DNA of 64,000 nucleotides from Watersipora subatra. Taxonomy: Eukaryota > Bryozoa > Gymnolaemata > Cheilostomatida > Watersiporidae. This document shows positions 22,201 through 31,200 of this stretch, one piece after another (within the stretch, counting starts at the first letter, position 1; each line of letters starts with the position of its first letter). The translations under genes and the position numbers were made by a program. A model generated the notes under the pieces. It saw only the letters and a list, made by a program, of their open reading frames with translations, was not told the DNA's origin and made no database searches. Where the stretch lies: the NCBI RefSeq assembly GCF_963576615.1, contig NC_088714.1, positions 29,322,558 through 29,386,557 on the forward strand, in the 5' to 3' direction.

Positions 22201-25200
22201 AATGCAGGCAATTTTTGTCTGTGGTTGGGCTCAGTGGGAACTTTTTGGTAAACTCATTATATCTAATAAACTGACTGAGCAGCATGGAAACGCAAATTAA
22301 GATGATATCAGTTTAGTCACCGAGTTTGGAACTGATGAAGATGAAAGTCTGGTAGGTGAAGTCATAAAATTGAAGAATAATTATTGTAGTGATGAATTTT
22401 ATTACGAACCAAAAAAAATATCAATCCTCACCAGGTCCAACCACATTATACAGTTTTGGTTGTAAACAGACACATTAAAGACAGTGCTGCTACTTTAATT
22501 ATCTGTATAATCACGAAACTCTAAATATTGATTGGCTATACTGTCATCAACAACTAATTACCTGTTTTATGACTCGCGCGCGGTGGTTAATGAACTCACA
22601 GAAAAATGTTCGTTTATCGATTAGAAAATATCAAACAAAAGCTTGAAATTGCTTCGTTGTTTTAGGCTGATTTTATAGATAGATCTTCGGACAACACAGT
22701 CAATTTCATAAAACTCTTAAAGACCGTGGGTTATGTGGTCAACGAATAATAAAACCAGGTTACCACGCAATTGCTGAGAAAGTCCAAAATAGCGTTTATG
22801 GCAGTGGCCCCTAGAAAACGCATAAATGCGTTTATGACAGCGAAAGGGTAATACAGTTTTAGTTGTTATCTATCTATTTTCTTCTTGGAATTCGAGTGTG
22901 AAAGTCACGGCAGGAGGGACCTAGACGTCATTGATAGACTAAGAAACAAATGGCAGCAAGTGATCAAATTGAATTATCGATCTCACCCACACATTTCAAC
23001 CTGCGGTTTACAAATACGAACTAGTCCCAAATTGAATTTTTTTTCTTATTAGCAAACTGGACCTGAGGAATGCAATCTGTTTTTTCCACTGCATTTATTT
23101 TCACATCACTATATTTTCGCACTCATCAGGGCTGCAAAATTAAGTTGCAGCGAAATTTTACTCTGTGTGCTACTCACGAAACTAAATACTAGCGAAATAA
23201 AAGTGTCCTAGGGTAGAGAGGAAATGTCTACTTTTTACCAATCTCCTTGTTGTTATGGCAATTAAAGCCACAAAAGTGGGTTAACATTCACTGAAAGCCA
23301 TTTAAAGGATGTTGCAGTTTTTTTTAGAAAACACCCTTAGTCATAATGACTGCAATCACCACTTGAACACTTTTTAAATGACTTATTATACATGTACATT
23401 GTAAACATTAATAAACATGCCCTGGAATGTTTATTAAAGATAAAAACACTTTCATGCTGAAGCCATTTTCATTTTTAGGTCAGTAAAATTTACTTTTCAG
23501 CTTCACTGTTGCCGTATTGTCAACCTGGTCAACAACAACAACGGCAGCCCACTCGACTTTGATGATTTATAAGAAATGTCAATATGCTACAATTTGCAGA
23601 CGTTTGTGATATTTTAAACATAAATTTCTGCCAAAATTTTAAAAATAAAATCCACAGAGATTGACAGATAAACCCACCTCCCTTATGCAAGATGTAGAGA
23701 TGTATGACGCGTATCTTCTCGTCAACTGAGATGTTCTGATCGAGAAGAATGGGTACGATTGCTCGCATCGGATCTCTGATTCGCTCATTCTGGGGATCAG
23801 TGCCCATAGCCAGGTCCTGGAAACACATATTATATGATACCCATCCGTAGAGGTTTGCATTCTTGACATGATATATTGACTCACCACGTCACTTAATACT
23901 TTTGGCTGCTGGTCAGCCAGTACAGCCTCATATACGGCGATTAGTGCATTTAAAAAGTTGATAAAAAAGTTCTGTTTCAGAGGAATGAGGATAGCACCCA
24001 TTCAAGCAGCACATATGAATAAATAAAAAGGACAGTTTTATTCACATTTATCATGCAAACAAAAATAAACTGTAGTATGAGGACACCCAGAATTGTAACC
24101 TTGACCGCTAACCTGTTCGACCTTACACAGGTTACTAATCTTAGCCTGGTACTCCTTCATGCAGTCTTCGGCTAGGTGCATGTGGGTTGCGTAGTTGTTC
24201 AGCTCCTTTTGGTACTGCGGCATCTGCTTTACCATCTGCGCAACGTCCTTCACTGACGCCTGGTCCTTGCTTCCAATTCTCTTTTCGTCTGCAAACTTCC
24301 TCAGGCCTTGAGTCACCTTCCTGGGGACCAATGCATCATATCAGTTTCATATGTGCATGTTACCAAGGAAAAGGTAGTCCTAAATAATATATGTTTTACA
24401 TGTGCTGACGTTTCTAATGATAACTGCCGAACCACCAAGAATTAACCAATAGGCCAGTCATTTCTTAGCATCATAGGTATATTAGATATGCTGTTGTAGT
24501 TCACCTTATATAGTTTACATGACTCAGTAGTAGCCTATTTAAGTCACTAAGTGACTATTTAAGTGAGGCTTTTAGGGTGAATTTAAGCAGTGCTAGAACA
24601 GGTCTGCATGCAGTTTATTATCCTTAACGTTTTAGCTGTCACCAGTGTGCAAAAAGCCACTATCAATACAGCCTTTACTGCCATGGGCCCCCTTGAGCAA
24701 CAAAACTAAAAAATAATTTAAACAGTTTATTAACAACATTTTGTGTATAAAACTAGATTTAGAATCGACATCTACCATCAGAGTACAGTTCTGTGTGCCG
24801 TTGGCTGAGAAACTGTTTAATCATTGATTCTGTAAGATATTGCCTATATTTCAGTTTGCTCAAAAAACCTTTGTAAAAGATGAAAACTGGGATGAAATAT
24901 ACAGTTTTACCTCGACATACGAGAAAGTGGAGATGCGAGCAGTATTTCGAGCAAGTTTCTGCCTTGAGATACGCGACAAACTTGAGATGCGAGCTGGTTA
25001 CGAGTTACGCATAAGAGTCGATGCGGCCACTAAGTGGCCAAGTATGAGGAAAGCCAATTCCGAGAACAACATTGCTGGGTCATCCTCGTTGGATCAGTTT
25101 TAAAAAGACCAGTTAAATGTGATAGTTAAACAAAAAGCACCCAGCCGGAAAAAGATGATAAAAAGTGTAGTTTATAATACTAAGTCTAGTGAGTATTAAG

Positions 25201-28200
25201 TTTAGTGTAAGATTGAAGAGCTTATTTTTAGTGTGTCTTCAGTAAGCTAAATTCATTTATGTTAAATTCAGAGTTTACGTTACGTAGCGTCACAAGTGTA
25301 GCACACCGAATGTGTTCCTATCAAGTCTCTATCACACTGCTGTTAGCCTCTACATCTGTTTCAAAGGCAAGAACTCCATACAGTGTTGCACATAGTAATG
25401 TTACAACTCATTGCAGCCCATAACCACCTAATGTGTATTTGTTATTTTGTGAGCGTAGGGAGTGAGTAACAGCAATTTAAACACATTTTTCACCGTAATA
25501 TCCTGTTTTAGGTAGTTTTTTCAGAGTATGGGCAGGAAATAATTTGTATTCAATTGTTTTATATAGCAAACTTTGATTTGAGATGCAAAGAAATTGGTAT
25601 GCTAACTCAGTGCCAAAACACATTAAGCTCGTATGTCGAGGACGTCGAGGTATGACTGTACTACAGAACAGCTTTGCAAATATAAAAAAATTGGTAGGTT
25701 TTATATTACTGTAGACAAATACTTTCAGGTAAAATTTATTAGCGTCAAATAGAATTGGATTCTTAGCCAAAATGATGCAATGCTGAGTGGATGAAGACAA
25801 AAAAATCACATACACCAACAGCTTTCTCTTTTAACTGAACTAAAAGCACTTATTCACGCATAATAATTTTTGCTAATTAACAATTTTATCATGCACACTG
25901 CGAGGAAACCAAACTTGGCTCTTACACGCATCATTAATGTCAAGGAAACAAGATCAATCAGCACGACACATATTACCAATATAGCAGCTAGCAACTCACT
26001 GACTGACATCAGCGATGTGGCGATGCCTCATATCTACCCACAATATATCAGACTCATCCAGTATCACCTCTGCCTCTTTCTGAAACCACATGGTCACACA
26101 TCATGTGATCGCATACAAAACAATGAGGAAGAATAAAGGGCTGTCAAAAGGACATAACTTGCAGTATTAAGTACAAAATATAAGTTATTTGCTGAGATAA
26201 TCTGCTTTTTATAACCGGCCAGTAAAGCCAAAAGTGATCAAGATATGTGACAGGAGGGTTACAAAGGCAAGAGAGTTGAACTTCCTTTTAAACTTACATG
26301 GAGGATCAATCAAGCAATGCTAGCAAAGGAAGCTGCAAGCATAGCGAGAATATGCAATCATAAAAACTATTAACGGAGTCCTTACATTGCCAGTAGGTGT
26401 TTGTTTTGTATAACCATAGACATCATCCTTGATCGGCAGCAGGTCATAGGCCATAGCTTGAAAAGTGAGCTCATGTACAAAGAGTGAGATAGGATCAAAG
26501 CCTCTGTCTAATATAATAAGCTGTGATCGTTCCTTGTTGGTTCCCTGTAACATACAACCATCATATAATATACTGCGGATAACAGACTGGCTCGCTTCAC
26601 CACGTTGTGCGTGTAACAAGTATCTTGGAGTATCTCAACCAAATAGACTTGTGATCACTGCTCTACGCTGCCCCGCTCTACATCGCTGCTCTATGCTGCC
26701 CCGCTCTACGCTGCCGCGCTCTACATCGCTGCTCTACGCTGCCCCGCTCTACATCGCTGCTCTATGCTGCCCCGCTCTACGCTGCCGCGCTCTACATCAC
26801 TTAGGGAAATACTAGCAACTACGGAGACAAGCATGACTAGCCGTATGCATGTCATGTGATGCTACAATTACAAACCGAGAAATGAGAAATCATGCTTAGC
26901 TAAAACAAAACTTTATCTAATTATCTTAATTTCCTAAACCCCCAATCATCCAAGAGTCGAAAACAGGCATTCATATACTATCACACTCAATAAACCGATG
27001 AGTAATATTGATCTTGTTATCGTACAGGAAATAAAAGCTGATGTGGCACTTACATCACCCATCCTTGGATCATCGGCTTTGTAGGCAACGAGCTTCTGAT
27101 GCAACAACTGTGCAAACTCATGGTTGTTATCAAACTGCGAGCGATACCTAAAAATATAATCACTATCTGAAACAGATTGCTAACTGCTGAAGGCTATGAT
27201 AACACATTGGTTAGCATATAATAAACATGTTCTGTGTTGCTACAAAAAGTTTATTAGACTCAGCTGCAGGTCATCCTATGGTCGAAATAGTAATTCCTGG
27301 GTTGATGGCTTATCATTGAGAGCGGTGCAAAGAAATCAACTTCAAAAACTCCTCAATGAGGTGTATTGCTTGCCTCCAATCAGAAATATGTTTTTAGGCA
27401 TACCTGAGTGAGGTATGTCCAAAAACTCTATAAGTACCATTTAGGACTGGCAAACCTATCCTTGGGAACTAGAGAACCTACCCTCGAGAAAAGGTAAGCC
27501 TCCCCTTGAGAACAGGCAAGCCTCCCCTTGAGAACAGGTAAACCTCCCCTTGAGCATTGATACACTTTCCCGTAAGCACGAGAAAACCTACCCTTGAGAA
27601 CTGGTAAACCTCCCCTTGAGAACTGGTAAACTTACCGTTTGGAACTGGTAAACCTACTACCTCTAGTTGGAAAATCCAACAAGATGGTAGCATGCTGATC
27701 TCTAATGTAAACTAAAACACTATAAAGGAAAATTCACATAGAATATAGCGATTTGACCTTCAGACACCAAGCCCTTGAGTCAAGGCCAACTGAACTACTC
27801 CTTTATAGCAACTTGACGGTTGCACTGGCAACCATCAAGTACAAAACAGTACTTTATACATACTAATTGAATGTTACAGGGGATTTTGTCACTCAACCAG
27901 ACCAACGCTGTTTTTCCTTATTGATGCCAACAGCTCTGAAAAATTTTTTTAGTACACAAGTCAAATTTATCAGTGTTTGCAAAGCAAATTCCTCTTCCAG
28001 ATAATACCAAAGGGTAAATACATAGTCAGTCATTTGCAAACAATAACACAAGTTGATAGATCACAGTCACTATACAGTGGATATCGTCGTGCTAACCATA
28101 TAGCAATATAACAACTTACAGAGTTACAGGAGCATAGATATCAGCAATAGCATTGGAGAGCAAAACAACATTCCTCATTTGTTGCATTTTTAAAATTGAT

Positions 28201-31200
28201 CTGGTGTTGAAGAGAACTAACATAGAGATGAGGAATTACAAGAACTGTATAATGTTAATCAGGCCTACATAGCCGTCGAAGAGATGAAACGTAGGGTGAG
28301 GCCAGAGAGAGAGACACCAACCTGATAGAGGGAAACTCGCCAAGTGTAGCGCAGAGAGTAGCAATCTTCTCGGCTGCCTGCTCCAGCTTGGCTACACGAT
28401 CGAGAGAAGGATAGTAGAAAGCCTTAAACATTCCTGGGTTGTCCAGAGTGAATACCTGGTTGTAAAACAAAGGCTAGCTTACATAACACATGGAGTACAT
28501 AACCAGTGAGGTACAACTCTTCGGCCTACCCTATAATATAATGTCCTGTGTACAACGTGTAGTGATATGTGGAACCCAACTAAAATGCTGCAAAAGTCAC
28601 AGTACTCGCACATCCAGTTTTACTCAACTGCAGTCATTCAGATAACCTAGAAATCTGTCGGAGCATAGTAATCTATCTGACTTAAAAGTTGATATCTCTT
28701 GAACTCAACAGAAAAAGCAATTGTGTGGAAACGAGGAGGCGTGAGGTCACCAGGATATAGCGACAAGTGTTTTTACTACTGGAATCAGTCAGACAAGCAT
28801 ATATACTGTATATTAATCCACTTGAATGCAGATGCTGTGCAATAATCAATAGAGCTGGGTGCTTGACAGTCATTACTGAAAGGTGGTTTTTGCCTGCATT
28901 CATAAGTTGAGCATGGTGCCTAGACTCCTTCAGTACTGTAATACCTAGGCACACTGGAATAATATACTCTGGTTGCTAAGTCTAGAACTAGCATCAGATT
29001 TGAGATGGCAACACTGCAAAAGTACAGTGAGACAAATAACTGAGCAAACACTGTCATTGAAGTCTATATATAAGAGTTTAATGATGAAGCTAGTTTTATA
29101 TTTAATGTACGGCTTTTAATAATTGCTTTATTTATCATCGATGGTTACGTAACAGTTTAATTATTTCAGCTAGTTTTAAATTTTCATATCTGGTTTTTAA
29201 TAATTGCTTAATTTGACTTAAATTGAACTGAGTTAATTATTTCAGCTCAACCAGTTTTCATCTTACATTGAATTACTTTTTTTTGTCTCAGGTTTCAGGG
29301 TAAAGAATACTTCGTCGGCAATCCACAAGTCAACCATGACAAAGCGAAGAGATGTATATACCAAGCACTAGTAACACACGAAAAATTGTTGCTATTTGTC
29401 ATTATCCATTCCTGGGAACTCATCAGCAACTGCACGACATTCTTCCGGAGGGCTTCGGTCTTTCAACACTGAAGCATGATGTGAATTGCTATCAGCACAC
29501 AACACGATTAGGACCGAATATCCAAAGAATAATATGTACGATATATACTAACTTAAATGTTCACTTAGCGCAATGAATTTATCACTTCCTGCATGACACA
29601 ATAGATGCCACAACGCTAAAAGTATCCGTTGTTGATATGCAAACTCACTGACACAAATTTTAACAGATTGTACAAACTATCTGAGTAACTGAAAAGTTTA
29701 CTTTATCTTTTTTGAGAAGTTTTCCAATAGAAACATTTGATAAACTATGGTAAACTAGACATGACCCTGATTAGTTTACACACCGCCAGCTTAGTATATA
29801 TACTGTATATGCAAAACTTACATTATATGTTTTATAATCATGATAAATTAGAGTTCGCAAATGTGACTATGCGAAGATGTGCTAGTAAAGTGGCTAGTAA
29901 AGTGGGTAGTAGAGTGGGTAGTAGAGTGGGTAGTAAAGTGGGTAGTAGAGTGGGTAGTAGAGTGGGTAGTAGAGTGGGTAGTAGAGTGGGTAGTAGAGTG
30001 GGTAGTAGAGTGGGTAGTAAAGTGGGTAGTAGAGTGGGTAGTAGAGTGGGTAGTAGAGTGGGTAGTAGAGTGGGTAGTAGAGTGGGTAGTAGAGTGGGTA
30101 GTAGAGTGGGTAGTAGAGTGGGTAGTAGAGTGGGTAGTAGAGTGGGTAGTAGAGTGGGTAGTAGAGTGGGTAGTAGAGTGGGTAGTAGAGTGGGTAGTAG
30201 AGTGGGTAGTAGAGTGGCTAGTAGAGTGGGTAGTAGAGTGGGTAGTAGAGTGGGTAGTAGAGTGGGTAGTAGAGTGGGTAGTGGAAATTACATGGTGCTA
30301 TTCACTGTATCTGACATTAGATATAAATTAAATTAGCTTCATATATATAAATATAATCTTAACTATGTTCATGCTGTATTTGTAAGTTTTATTTATCTTT
30401 CAATTGTACTTGGAAAAACCTAAGTACTATGAGAAACTTCGGACGTGAAATATTAAAAACACGAAACGCGTCATAACAAAGCTTCGCTCACATTTTTTGT
30501 TGTATTAAGAACGTATTGTAAGCAAAGGAGATTATTATATATGAGGGTTTGAGTGTACAGACAAAATTACATAATTGGAAAGAAGCAACTAAACACCGAT
30601 TGAACTTATCATCAAGTCTGCCGGTGACACTGAAAAGGATACATTACATACCTTTCTCTCATAGGGCAAAAATGCACAGTTTATCTCTTTGAGAGTTTTG
30701 ATGGCCTTGTATTTTGTGGCTGGGTGTCGACACATTTCCTTGAAGAGCTCGTCAGGACACGCTTCGGTGAAATAGACATGAGCCGCTCGATATGTCCACT
30801 TATTGTGCTCAGCGAAGTCTGCGAGCATCTGGTTGATACTCTAAAAACAAAAACCAAAACATATTCATAGCCAATAATTTGTGAGTGCTTGTCAAAACAT
30901 TCGAAAGACACCTATTTGCCTGCAAAATAAAATTTCAAGTCAAAAAGCTAATGGTAAATAGTCAGGACAATGCGAGAGAATGAGTTTTCTATGTCAAATA
31001 CAAGCAAAACTGCAAGTCTCACCATAGTTGTGAATTGCAAATAAAATACACTGGATCCCATCATACGACATAAACTTGTTTTGACGTTGGCATCGTAAGG
31101 CAAAAATGTCGCAAGAGGGGCATCGAAATCCATAGCCAATATCTAATGCAAATAATCGCTGGTGAAAAACATTAAAATTTTCTATACATGCTGTAGGCTT

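Noticed and set aside
29737-30336. Long open frames of Ser-Arg-Val-Gly or Val-Glu-Trp-Val repeats
   Set aside because: They arise from a 12-bp minisatellite inside unc-18 intron 4. Several frames are open at once, with no splice or start context.
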